This document shows, in pieces, positions 9,097 to 17,816 of a stretch of DNA of 64,000 bases. Below the pieces are notes generated by a model. The model did no database searches. It was given only the letters and a program-made list of their open reading frames with translations, and had not been told where the DNA came from. The stretch comes from Alkalihalobacterium chitinilyticum. GTDB taxonomy: Bacteria > Bacillota > Bacilli > Bacillales > Bacillaceae_F. The DNA lies in assembly GCF_029028005.1 (NCBI RefSeq), contig NZ_JAOTPO010000001.1, positions 124,001 through 188,000 on the forward strand. The letters are read 5' to 3'. The stretch's first letter is position 1, and every line of letters starts with the position of its first letter. Made by a program: the position numbers and the translations under genes.

Positions 9097-10401
9097 TTAT
9101 TTGAGCATCTTCCTATAGTGATCGTTACATTCAGTTATAATCTTTTCTTCATCAAGGTATAAACACTCTCTGTTTTTAACTAGTTGCTTACCTTTGACAT
9201 ACACATCTATTACATCTGCACCACTCGCTGAGTAAACGAGATGAGACAAGGCATTCATTGCCGGTTGAAGATGTGCTTGCTGTTCCTGCATTATGATAAA
9301 GTCTGCGTCTAGTCCTTTTTCAATTGACCCTATTGTATTTCGTAATCCTAACGCCTTTGCTCCATTAACAGTAATTAACTTAATTCCTTCTGCTGACTTT
9401 ACCGCAGTTGGATCTTGATTGATTCCTTTTTGCAGTAAGATAGCTGTTCTCATTTCCTGAATTAAGTCAAGGTTATTATTGGATGCGACACTATCAGTTC
9501 CAATGGAAACAGTAATTCCTTTTGAGAGCATTTTTTGAATAGATGCGATGCCTGAACCAAGCTTTAAATTACTCATTGGATTATGAGAAACTGCAACTTG
9601 ATGTTCAGTAAGAATCTCCAATTCTTCATCATTTACATGAACGGCATGAGCGACTAGTGAAGCCCCATCAAAAAATCCAGTACTTTGTAAAAGTTCGACT
9701 GGCCGCTTTCCATATTTATTTACACTTTCCTCAACTTCTTGAGCCGTCTCAGACATGTGAGTATGAACAGGAACACCTAGTGTCCTCGCTTCACTTGCAA
9801 TCTCCGCAATATAATCAGGCGGACATAAATAAGGTGAATGTGGAGACAGCATCGTTGTTATTCGTCCATCCCCTTTTCCGTGCCAACTTTTAGCTATTGT
9901 CATCGCTTCGTCGAGCTTAGCTATTTGCTCTTCTCTACTGCATAAACCAATAATTCCACGGGTGATAACAGCTCTCATACCTATTTCATCAACGACATTA
10001 GCAATATCATCAAGAAACAAATGATACATATCAAGGAATGTTGTTGTTCCAGACTTCAGCATTTCAACCATCGCTAATTTTGAGCTTACGATTACAGCTT
10101 CTCTAGTTAGCTTTTGCTCCATTGGCCACATTTTTTCTTGCAGCCACCGCTTAAGCGGTAAATCATCAGAATGACCTCGCAACAGCGTCATTGGTGTATG
10201 CCCGTGCGTATTTATTAATCCTGGAAGGAGCCACCTTCCATTCAAATTATAAAAGTTGGCTTCTTCTGTTCCAATATGATCAGGATAGCCTGAACCGACC
10301 TCAATAAATTTTCCAGCTCTTACATGTACATAGCCTGATGAATAAACTTCATCTTTCTCATTAGCTGTAATAATGACGCCGTTATAAAAAACTTTGTCCA
10401 T
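9097..10401 (-). CDS. mtaD: 5-methylthioadenosine/S-adenosylhomocysteine deaminase-type amidohydrolase
   Basis: 434 residues of the amidohydrolase superfamily. The N-terminal LLPGLINTHGHTPMTLLRG segment carries the metal-binding His66-x-His68. Further ligands lie in VHTHMSE, and the catalytic Asp in GTDSVASNNN. This subset deaminates methylthioadenosine, S-adenosylhomocysteine or adenosine, so a purine-salvage or methyl-cycle role is likely; exact substrate preference cannot be read from sequence. ATG 10401 has AAAGGA upstream at long spacing. Together with the next gene it sits between ypmA and dinG, which are neighbours in B. subtilis. Confidence 0.85.
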   Translation of the reverse strand: MDKVFYNGVIITANEKDEVYSSGYVHVRAGKFIEVGSGYPDHIGTEEANFYNLNGRWLLPGLINTHGHTPMTLLRGHSDDLPLKRWLQEKMWPMEQKLTREAVIVSSKLAMVEMLKSGTTTFLDMYHLFLDDIANVVDEIGMRAVITRGIIGLCSREEQIAKLDEAMTIAKSWHGKGDGRITTMLSPHSPYLCPPDYIAEIASEARTLGVPVHTHMSETAQEVEESVNKYGKRPVELLQSTGFFDGASLVAHAVHVNDEELEILTEHQVAVSHNPMSNLKLGSGIASIQKMLSKGITVSIGTDSVASNNNLDLIQEMRTAILLQKGINQDPTAVKSAEGIKLITVNGAKALGLRNTIGSIEKGLDADFIIMQEQQAHLQPAMNALSHLVYSASGADVIDVYVKGKQLVKNRECLYLDEEKIITECNDHYRKMLK

Positions 10402-10451
10402 ACTTATGTGAATCCTTTCTCTTCTAATTCATTCTCTAAGCGCTAATCTTT

Positions 10452-11336
10452 TCAATTCGATACGGCAATATGAAACTCCTGCCCACTTGCCCGTACTGTC
10501 CAGATTTCATAGTTTTCTAACGTACACTTAATCGATACTGCACCAATTTTTTTCGTTTGATACACATCAATCCATGTTTCCTGTAGCCGTTCCAAAACAT
10601 ATTCGCTCGGCCTTTTTCCCTCAAGCGAAAAAAGAATGGCCACTTGTGGATCAACTTCTTGAAGAAATTCTTGTGACGTGCCCTTAGAGCTTCCAAAATG
10701 ACCGACTTTTAGAATCGTTGATTTCAGATCATAATGGGAAGCCAGCAGTTCCTCTATTTCAGCATCTGCAAGCCCCATATATAATGTCCGGTGTTCTCCA
10801 TATGTAAAAGAAAGAACTAAACATGGTTCAAGCCCTTCATTCTCACCTGTAAATAACACTTCAGTCTTTAAATTAGGAAGAACTTCATGCTTGTCTCCTT
10901 CTTTCCAACCGACTATTTTTCCGGTGTTTTCCTTTAATTGAGGTTCTATCATTCCTTTCCCAGCATCAGGAACTATAATGGAAGAGATTTGATAATGATC
11001 AACAAGCCAAGTTATATTCCCGCTATATTCCTCACCCATATTCGTTACAATTAGTGAATCTATTGTTTCAACATGATACATATGTAACTTTCTCGCCAAT
11101 TCTATTTGTGAAGATGAGTCGCCGGTATTAATTAAGACAGTTCCTCCTTGTCCGGATTGAATTAATGTTGCTTCACCACTTGGAAGATCAAAGTAGGTAA
11201 ATGCCAGTTCGTCATCACCTAAAGAAAATTCAACCTCCAGTTCATTTGTTACATTTACTACTGATACTACCTGACAACCAGCTAAAAAAAGCAAGCAAAA
11301 AAAGAAGCATGCCAGCCGTTTAATAAGCATCTGCAT
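10452..11336 (-). CDS. Lipoprotein with degenerate ComEC/metallo-beta-lactamase-like domain
   Basis: 294 residues from ATG 11336, chosen over the longer frame for its CGGAGG site and because a lipoprotein signal then begins at once: Lys/Arg, hydrophobic core, then lipobox LAGC with Cys21. The mature part follows the ComEC-type beta-lactamase pattern (VLINTGDSS, then TIDSLIVTN, then KVGHFGSSKGTS). The position of the metal motif HxHxDH, however, reads N99-M-G101-E-E103-Y104, so all four ligands are replaced. The canonical HHGS is HFGS. It is thus probably an outer-face binding protein rather than a hydrolase. Function unknown. Confidence 0.75.
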   Translation of the reverse strand: MQMLIKRLACFFFCLLFLAGCQVVSVVNVTNELEVEFSLGDDELAFTYFDLPSGEATLIQSGQGGTVLINTGDSSSQIELARKLHMYHVETIDSLIVTNMGEEYSGNITWLVDHYQISSIIVPDAGKGMIEPQLKENTGKIVGWKEGDKHEVLPNLKTEVLFTGENEGLEPCLVLSFTYGEHRTLYMGLADAEIEELLASHYDLKSTILKVGHFGSSKGTSQEFLQEVDPQVAILFSLEGKRPSEYVLERLQETWIDVYQTKKIGAVSIKCTLENYEIWTVRASGQEFHIAVSN

Positions 11337-11443
11337 ACGCGAAACCTCCGAATTTTCCATTAACCATATTAGTTTGTAACAAAAATCAAAACTTATGTTA
11401 CTAAAACTAATGTATGCTTGTTGTTCGCGTATAATGATTTTAC

Positions 11444-14257
11444 TTACGACCGATACCACTCTTTTAAATCCGTTAGTAACTCGTTGGTGTTCATCTTTAA
11501 GACAGGGACATCTGCTATGGATTGTAAGAACATTTTCCCGTAGCGTGTTAAAGTTACTCTTTGATCCATTACAACGATCACACCTCGATCACTCTCCGAA
11601 CGAATGAGTCTTCCTACTCCTTGTTTAAATCTTATAATTGCTTGTGGCAAAGCTAAATTCATAAACGGGTTTTTTCCTTCTAATTTCATATGTTCCGATC
11701 GTGCCTGTAAAACCGGATCATCAGGTGGAGAAAAAGGCAGGCGAACGATGACTAAACAACTTAAATCCTCACCAGGAATATCAATTCCTTCCCAAAAACT
11801 ACTTGTACCAAAAAGAATGGCTTGGTCACTTTGCTTAAACGTTTTTATTAACTTTGTTCGGCTGCCACTATTAATTCCTTGTCCAATTAAATAAAATTCG
11901 TCTTCTTCCATTCGATCTTTTATGATCTGGTACGTCTCTTTTAACATCTTAAAGGATGTAAATAAAATGAGCATTCGACCTTTTGTTACATGAGCGAGCC
12001 TTATAATCTTTTCTGCAGTATCTGAAACAAACAAATCAGGTTCCTCATTAATGCTGAATGTATCTGTTGGAATATACAACTTGGACTGACTGCTGTAATC
12101 AAAAGGAGAAGGAATCATAAGCGACTTTGGTCCGAAATCTTCCAATCCCAACCGTTCAATAAAGTAAGAAAATGATTCTTTTACAGACAGTGTAGCAGAT
12201 GTGAGAATAACTGAGTCTTTTTTAGTGAAAAATTCATCAGCTAAAGTTTCTTTTAATTGCACTTGCTTTTTAAACAAGTATGTCGCATTTTTCGCTCCCT
12301 TTTCCTCAATTTCAATCCAATATACTGCATTAGGATCATATTCTAAAAGGAGTTGCTCGATGTTCTGTTTCATTTCTTCAAAATCATTAGTTACTCCTTG
12401 GAAATCAGTAATCGTTCCTCTGTTTTCCCAAGATAGGTCGTCTATGTTGTCATTTAATTTTTGAACGTATTGTTGTAATTGTTCGTTTAACTCTTTTAAG
12501 AAAGTGTGAACGCGAAGACCACACTCTAATATACTCTGCCATAACGAACCTTGCTCATTAGGTGCACAATAACGATAAGATAACCGCCCTACCTCTGTCG
12601 ACGATTTTTTCATTTTCAGGACGTAACTATGCAACATACGAAACAGCTCATCGATTTCAAATTTACACGTTTCAATTTTCATCTCTAAGGCTTTCTTCTC
12701 GATCGTTGGAACTTGACCGCATTTTTCATACAAAGAGAAAATAGATTCTTTCGAATTAGCCAATCGATTAAATAAAAACGCCATTTGATGAAAGTCAGTC
12801 GATACCCCTAAGTGATTACTTGCTACGTCTTCAAAATGATGCGCTTCATCAATCACGGCTTGCGAATAACTTGGAATAATCGAATGATTTTGGGCAACAT
12901 CTGTAAATAACAGTGCATGATTTGTAATAATAACATCAGCTTTTTGAGCCATTTTTTTTGCATGCTGATAAAAACATCTTGAAAACCAAGGACATTGTGG
13001 TCCGGAGCAAGAATTAGGCTCACTTTGAATTTCCAGCCAGAAACTTCGCCCGCCAGAAGGTAAATTTAATTCTTCTACATCACCTGTAGTCGTTTCTGTA
13101 AGCCATATTAATATTTGTCCTTTTGATAGTAAAGTATCGTAATTATCATCTAAATGGCTTTGTAATTTCTGTTCGAACTTTCTTAGACATAAATAATGAC
13201 TTCTTCCTTTTAGCAGCGCCACCTTAAATGTGAATGGCAACATTTTTTTTAGTGCCGGGATATCTCTATCTAATAATTGTTGCTGTAACAGAATAGTATG
13301 AGTACTAACTACCACCCTACGTCCAAAAGTTTTAGCATAGAATACCGATGGAATTAAGTAGCCTAGTGATTTACCTGTACCGGTACCTGCCTCAACTAAA
13401 AGGTGACTTCTGTTTTCATAGGCATCAGAAACGGCTTCAATCATTTCTAACTGCCCTGTACGCACTGTATAATTGGGGAAAATCTTTTTCATTTCACCTA
13501 GGTTTGTGAATATATCTTCAACAAAGGACTTGAGCTGCGGCTGTGCAATTAAAACTTCTTCTTCCACACTTACTTCCAGCTTTTTTTTCCTAATTGCTAT
13601 TTGGCGGTAAATATCAAAATTCTGCTCATCCTCTTCGTTAAAGCTTGTCAGCTTATTACTGATTAGAGGATCTAACAAGATATCAAAATCACTTTTTAGT
13701 CGTGTGGTGATCTCTTTTAATTTTTGTAGCGTAATTAGCGGTAACCCTTCTAACTTATGTATCATTTTCAATAATAACAAGGCAGTGACTTCTGCATCAC
13801 TATCTGCTTGATGAGGGCGATCATGTTGAAAATTAAAGCTTTCAGCTAATTGCTGCAGCTTATAACTCTCCTCATTTGGCAATAGCAATCGAGATAGTTC
13901 AACTGTATCTAAGATGGGGCCTTGGAAAGGAAGATAACCCACCTCATCGAGCTGGGCTTGTAAAAATGATAAATCAAATTGAACATTATGAGCAACAAAG
14001 TAGGAACCCTCTAACATTTGCAGTAACTCAGGTATCACTTGTTCAAAAGTAGGTGCCAGCGCCACCATCTCATCAGATATCCCCGTTAATGACTCAATGA
14101 ATGGCGGGATCTTCATTTGCGGATTAACAAATGAAGTAAAGCGCTCAATAATCTCGCCGTCTTGAACTAACACTGCACCTATTTGAATAATCCGATCTTG
14201 TTGAGCGGAATGACCGGTTGTTTCTATATCTACAACGACAAAGCGTGTTTCTTTCAC
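11444..14257 (-). CDS. dinG: DinG-type exonuclease/helicase-like protein
   Basis: 937 residues from GTG 14257, preceded by AGAGGTG. An N-terminal DEDD 3'-5' exonuclease domain (VDIETTG at 9-15, about residues 1-165) is fused to an XPD-like superfamily 2 helicase. Walker A is EAGTGTGKS (289-297) and the DEAH box is IDEAHH (469-474). Four cysteines, C357, C417, C422 and C428, sit where XPD-family proteins carry a 4Fe-4S cluster. Gram-positive DinG proteins of this length are linked to DNA repair. The gene lies upstream of the lipoprotein gene and downstream of a TPR gene. Confidence 0.92.
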   Translation of the reverse strand: MKETRFVVVDIETTGHSAQQDRIIQIGAVLVQDGEIIERFTSFVNPQMKIPPFIESLTGISDEMVALAPTFEQVIPELLQMLEGSYFVAHNVQFDLSFLQAQLDEVGYLPFQGPILDTVELSRLLLPNEESYKLQQLAESFNFQHDRPHQADSDAEVTALLLLKMIHKLEGLPLITLQKLKEITTRLKSDFDILLDPLISNKLTSFNEEDEQNFDIYRQIAIRKKKLEVSVEEEVLIAQPQLKSFVEDIFTNLGEMKKIFPNYTVRTGQLEMIEAVSDAYENRSHLLVEAGTGTGKSLGYLIPSVFYAKTFGRRVVVSTHTILLQQQLLDRDIPALKKMLPFTFKVALLKGRSHYLCLRKFEQKLQSHLDDNYDTLLSKGQILIWLTETTTGDVEELNLPSGGRSFWLEIQSEPNSCSGPQCPWFSRCFYQHAKKMAQKADVIITNHALLFTDVAQNHSIIPSYSQAVIDEAHHFEDVASNHLGVSTDFHQMAFLFNRLANSKESIFSLYEKCGQVPTIEKKALEMKIETCKFEIDELFRMLHSYVLKMKKSSTEVGRLSYRYCAPNEQGSLWQSILECGLRVHTFLKELNEQLQQYVQKLNDNIDDLSWENRGTITDFQGVTNDFEEMKQNIEQLLLEYDPNAVYWIEIEEKGAKNATYLFKKQVQLKETLADEFFTKKDSVILTSATLSVKESFSYFIERLGLEDFGPKSLMIPSPFDYSSQSKLYIPTDTFSINEEPDLFVSDTAEKIIRLAHVTKGRMLILFTSFKMLKETYQIIKDRMEEDEFYLIGQGINSGSRTKLIKTFKQSDQAILFGTSSFWEGIDIPGEDLSCLVIVRLPFSPPDDPVLQARSEHMKLEGKNPFMNLALPQAIIRFKQGVGRLIRSESDRGVIVVMDQRVTLTRYGKMFLQSIADVPVLKMNTNELLTDLKEWYRS

Positions 14258-14293
14258 GAGTTTTCACCTCTCGAGTGACTAATCTTCTTTTAT

Positions 14294-15331
14294 TTAAAAT
14301 ATTCGCTCCAATAATGGGTGAGAAAAGTTCAGCTGATTACAATACGATCGTACTTTTTCAAACTTTGCTTTCTCGCCCCAGGCTTGTAATAACCATAAAT
14401 ACGATATCCAACAATTGACTTGGTACGGATTTTCTTGAATTAAAAACATAAAAAGCTTGTCTGCACTTTGACGCATATCCATTAATCCGTAATTCCAAGC
14501 TAACCCATGATAAACTTCAGTATCGTCAAAGCCTAGTGCAAGTAACCGTTTATAACAATGGATGGCTCCAGTATAATAGCCCATCCACTCCATCTCGTAT
14601 GCTAATGTTTGCAACATTCCTTTTGTCTCAACGAGTTGTAACCCTGTAATCCATGTTTGACAAGCTTGATCATACTCATCTAATTCTACATAACAGCGAC
14701 CTAGAAAGTAGTATGCTTCACCATCTTCAGGAAGTAACTCAATGGCTTTTTTAAAATAAGGTAAGGCCAAGCCTGGTTGGTGCTGTAAAAAGTGACACAT
14801 TCCTAAATTATACACTACATCGGAATTGTTGGTAAGTGATAAGGACTTTTCAAAATAGGTAATCGCTTCATCATATTTTTCTTGTTGTGCCATTAAACAA
14901 CCAAGACCAACATAAGCAAAATGTTGACTCCAAATCGACTCTTTACTATGAATTAAGAATAGAAACCACTCTTTAGCCTTATCATAATTTTGTACGTATA
15001 AGTATGAATAAGCGAGATATAATTTGACAATGGGATGTCGATGGTCCTGTATTTCTATTAAAAATTCTTCAATTGCTTGTTCAAATAAATCCAATTTGAA
15101 GTAGGAAGTGCCTTTTGAAGAATAACGCGTACACTCATAGGAAAAATTTTTTATTTCACTTTTTAATTCATGCAATTCTTCGTCCATTTCAACCCATTTA
15201 TCTAAGACGGCTTCGTTTAATTTCGCCAGTTCATTAATGTAATCATTACGTTCATCTTCCCCAATTTTCTTCCAATTATTTTTCAATTGTTTCATCATCA
15301 TTTCCCATTGCTTGATTTCTATTTTTTGCAT
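14294..15331 (-). CDS. Tetratricopeptide-repeat protein
   Basis: 345 residues from ATG 15331, chosen because GAGGGGGG precedes it; an in-frame start at 15364 lies before that site. A helical N-terminus (about 1-65, rich in Lys/Glu) is followed by repeated 34-residue units with the Y/F-x-x-A-x2-Y-F-x-K-A pattern, for example around YDEAITYFEKSL and PGLALPYFKKAIEL. Five or more TPR-like units can be made out. TPR proteins are scaffolds and the partner is unknown. No signal peptide is seen. Confidence 0.8.
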   Translation of the reverse strand: MQKIEIKQWEMMMKQLKNNWKKIGEDERNDYINELAKLNEAVLDKWVEMDEELHELKSEIKNFSYECTRYSSKGTSYFKLDLFEQAIEEFLIEIQDHRHPIVKLYLAYSYLYVQNYDKAKEWFLFLIHSKESIWSQHFAYVGLGCLMAQQEKYDEAITYFEKSLSLTNNSDVVYNLGMCHFLQHQPGLALPYFKKAIELLPEDGEAYYFLGRCYVELDEYDQACQTWITGLQLVETKGMLQTLAYEMEWMGYYTGAIHCYKRLLALGFDDTEVYHGLAWNYGLMDMRQSADKLFMFLIQENPYQVNCWISYLWLLQAWGEKAKFEKVRSYCNQLNFSHPLLERIF

Positions 15332-15408
15332 GAAAAATCCCCCCTCATAGATGCTGTTATCCAACAGTTTTCATCTAACGAGAGGGGATTATGTTAGTAA
15401 TAGTTGCC

Positions 15409-15792
15409 TTACAATACAGTGGAAGCAGGCTCTGTTCCAATCATTTCAACTATTTCATTTTTTTCATTCATTATAGCGACTTTTGGTTCATGTTCTAATA
15501 CTTTCTCTTCTCCCACAAGTGCATAAGCAATAACGATGATCACATCATCTTCTTGTACAAGTCGTGCTGCAGCACCATTTACACAGAAAACTTTACTTCC
15601 TCTTGGCCCAGCAATTACATAAGTCTCAAAACGTTGTCCGTTGTTGTTATTTACGATTTGTACTTTTTCATTTTCAAGGATATTAACTTGGTCCATAATA
15701 TCTTCATCGATTGTGATACTACCTACATAATTTAAGTTGGCCTCAGTAACACGGGCACGGTGAATTTTTGATTTCATCATTGTACGAAACAT
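15409..15792 (-). CDS. panD: Aspartate 1-decarboxylase proenzyme
   Basis: 127 residues. Converts aspartate to beta-alanine for pantothenate. The self-processing site Gly24-Ser25 lies in [11 protein letters not shown], where cleavage makes the pyruvoyl group. Lys9-Ile-His11 and the downstream GAAAR segment fit the family. AAGGAGGAG precedes ATG 15792. It is the last gene of panB-panC-panD, 45 bases from panC. Confidence 0.97.
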   Translation of the reverse strand: MFRTMMKSKIHRARVTEANLNYVGSITIDEDIMDQVNILENEKVQIVNNNNGQRFETYVIAGPRGSKVFCVNGAAARLVQEDDVIIVIAYALVGEEKVLEHEPKVAIMNEKNEIVEMIGTEPASTVL

Positions 15793-15837
15793 TGTTTGTT
15801 CTCCTCCTTGTTCTCCCCAATTAATAACTCCCTGTGC

Positions 15838-16686
15838 TTATTCTATCTCTAGTACGATATTATCAATTAATCGGGCTTTTGAATATTGTTGAGCAATGGC
15901 AATAATCACTTTTCCTTCCAATTGCTCTAAATGATTTAGTTCCGGATACGTTAACAGTTCAATGTAATCGATAGTTCCTGAACTATTTGTTTCCAAGAAT
16001 GTTGTCATTTCTTCCTGAATACGCTCTGTCTTACGTTCCCCTTGTGCAATCAGCTTTTTTGCCAATTGTAAACTGTTATAAATAGAAACAGCTTCTTTTC
16101 TTTCCACGTCTGTTAAGTTGACATTTCGTGAGCTTTTAGCAAGACCATCTTCTTCACGAAGGGTCGGACAGCCGATTAGACTTACTTGTAAATTAAAATC
16201 ACGAATCATTTTTTCAATTACAGCGACTTGTTGAGCATCTTTCATACCAAAGTAAGCTCGATCGGGTGTAACAATGTTAAATAACTTTAAAACCACTGTA
16301 GCGACACCATCAAAATGTCCTGGTCGACTTTTTCCACAAAGTACACTTACTCCTTCATGAACGATAACCTTCATCGCCGACTCTGTCGGGTACATTTCTT
16401 TAACATTTGGATAAAATAAAATATTAACACCAGCATTTCGCGCTAATCGACTGTCCCGTTCAAAGTTTCTTGGATACCGGTCAAAGTCTTCATTAGGACC
16501 AAATTGAAGAGGGTTGACAAAAATACTCATGACAACCAGATCACATTCTTTTTGGGCTTGATCCACAAGGCTCAGATGACCTTCATGCAGGAATCCCATC
16601 GTTGGAACAAAGCCGACAACGCTTTCATTTCTTTTTGCTTCTTTGATTAAGTTTTGTAATTCTTGTACGGTTTCTACAATTTTCAT
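15838..16686 (-). CDS. panC: Pantothenate synthetase
   Basis: 282 residues. Joins pantoate and beta-alanine using ATP. The N-terminal VGFVPTMGFLHEGHLSL segment holds the HxGH nucleotide-binding signature of the nucleotidylyltransferase fold, and the second signature, KSSRN (KMSKS-like), appears around residue 184. VNPLQFGPNEDFDRYPR binds substrate. ATG 16686 follows panB by three bases and uses a GGAGG inside the panB tail, so translation is likely coupled. Confidence 0.97.
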   Translation of the reverse strand: MKIVETVQELQNLIKEAKRNESVVGFVPTMGFLHEGHLSLVDQAQKECDLVVMSIFVNPLQFGPNEDFDRYPRNFERDSRLARNAGVNILFYPNVKEMYPTESAMKVIVHEGVSVLCGKSRPGHFDGVATVVLKLFNIVTPDRAYFGMKDAQQVAVIEKMIRDFNLQVSLIGCPTLREEDGLAKSSRNVNLTDVERKEAVSIYNSLQLAKKLIAQGERKTERIQEEMTTFLETNSSGTIDYIELLTYPELNHLEQLEGKVIIAIAQQYSKARLIDNIVLEIE

Positions 16687-16689
16687 TAT

Positions 16690-17526
16690 CTATTTTACGC
16701 CTCCATAAAGATGCGCAAGATGCTCTTCATTCATCGTAAACGTATGTTTATCTTCTGGAAACTGCTTATTTTTCACTTCCGAAACGTAATCAGAAACAGC
16801 TTCTTGAATGACAGGTGAAATGTTTGCATACTTCTTTACAAACTTTGGAACAAACTCTCCACCATAACCGATAACATCATGGTAAACTAACACTTGCCCG
16901 TCTGTATCAGCACCAGCACCAATTCCTATAACTGGAATAGACAGCTGTTTACTAATATATTCTCCTAATTGTTTAGGAACACATTCCAGAACTAGTGCGA
17001 TTGCTCCAGCTCTTTCCACTTTATTGGCATCTTCAATGAGCTCGTTTGCACTTTCTTTATCTTTACCTTGAACTTTATAGCCACCTAGCACACCTACAGA
17101 TTGTGGAGTTAAGCCTAAATGAGCCACAACAGGTACACCTGCTTTTGTTAACATTTCAATCGTTTGAATTACTTCCCCATTGCCTTCTACTTTGACTGCA
17201 TGTGCTCCACCTTCTTGCATAAGACGTTTCGCATTATTCATCGTCTCACTAATGGAGCTATGGTACGTTAGAAAGGGCATATCCGTAACAATAAACGTTT
17301 GTTTTGCACCACGTTTTACTGCTTTTGTATGCAAAATCATATCCTCTAACGTAACAGGAACAGTTGAGTCATAGCCTAGTACGACCATTCCAAGTGAGTC
17401 ACCAACTAAAATCATGTCCACTCCAGCCTGTTCGACTAACTTCGCTGATGGTGCATCATAAGCAGTTATCATTGCAATTTTCTCATTTGCTTCTTTCATC
17501 TTCTTAAAATCTGTTGATGTTTTCAT
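16690..17526 (-). CDS. panB: 3-methyl-2-oxobutanoate hydroxymethyltransferase
   Basis: 278 residues. Makes ketopantoate from 2-oxoisovalerate and methylene-tetrahydrofolate. Family signatures include [17 protein letters not shown] near the start, [15 protein letters not shown] binding Mg2+ and ketopantoate, and [28 protein letters not shown] lies before ATG 17526. It is the first gene of panBCD, and its leader contains a tandem sequence motif and a terminator, so premature termination is a likely control. Confidence 0.97.
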   Translation of the reverse strand: MKTSTDFKKMKEANEKIAMITAYDAPSAKLVEQAGVDMILVGDSLGMVVLGYDSTVPVTLEDMILHTKAVKRGAKQTFIVTDMPFLTYHSSISETMNNAKRLMQEGGAHAVKVEGNGEVIQTIEMLTKAGVPVVAHLGLTPQSVGVLGGYKVQGKDKESANELIEDANKVERAGAIALVLECVPKQLGEYISKQLSIPVIGIGAGADTDGQVLVYHDVIGYGGEFVPKFVKKYANISPVIQEAVSDYVSEVKNKQFPEDKHTFTMNEEHLAHLYGGVK

Positions 17527-17587
17527 CGTTTCTCCCCCTTTTTAATATAGAGGAAACTGAATAAACCGACAGGCTAAGATGTAAAAA

Positions 17588-17617
17588 AATCCTTCTTTCC
17601 ACACTGGAAGAAGGATT
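17588..17617 (-). terminator. Intrinsic terminator in the panB leader
   Basis: AATCCTTCTT pairs with AAGAAGGATT (17617-17608 with 17597-17588), extended by TCC/GGA, and runs into seven T on the minus strand. It lies about 60 bases before panB and after the tandem leader motif, so it may act as an attenuator rather than an end-of-gene terminator. Confidence 0.8.
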
Positions 17618-17662
17618 CAAAGGAATTATAATTCAACACTGTAAAACAGTTGATCGGTTTAA

Positions 17663-17764
17663 TTCATCCCTCTGTCCCAGTCCTAAATGGATCAAGGCAG
17701 ACTACATAGGTTTAAAATTGTGTGTATAAGTAGTTTTATCCAAAAGGTGCAGTTCTAATGGATA
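17663..17764 (-). ncRNA. Tandem structured leader, candidate pan-type motif
   Basis: Two related units stand between the promoter and the terminator. Unit 1 (17764-17736) reads AUCCAUUAGAACUG, then GGAUAAA; unit 2 (17692-17663) reads AUCCAUUUAGGACUG, then GGGAUGAA. In each, AUCC can pair with GGAU around a UAGRACUG core. An ACUAC/GUAGU hairpin lies between them. The 'pan' RNA motif described upstream of Firmicute panB genes often occurs as tandem copies, so this is the natural candidate. I cannot confirm it without a covariance-model search. Confidence 0.5.
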
Positions 17765-17779
17765 CTGCCCATATCATGA

Positions 17780-17807
17780 GTATAACAAAATGTAGCAGAT
17801 TTGTAAC
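17780..17807 (-). promoter_or_regulatory. Probable sigma-A promoter for panBCD
   Basis: Minus-strand -10 TATACT (17785-17780) with a weak -35: TTACAA (17807-17802) at 16 bases, or TTGTTA at 19. It gives a leader of roughly 245 bases. Confidence 0.5.
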
Positions 17808-17816
17808 AACTTTTTA

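Noticed and set aside
17527-17816. T-box riboswitch before panB
   Set aside because: No AGGGUGGNACCGCG-type T-box sequence; the tandem AUCCAUU units fit a different motif.
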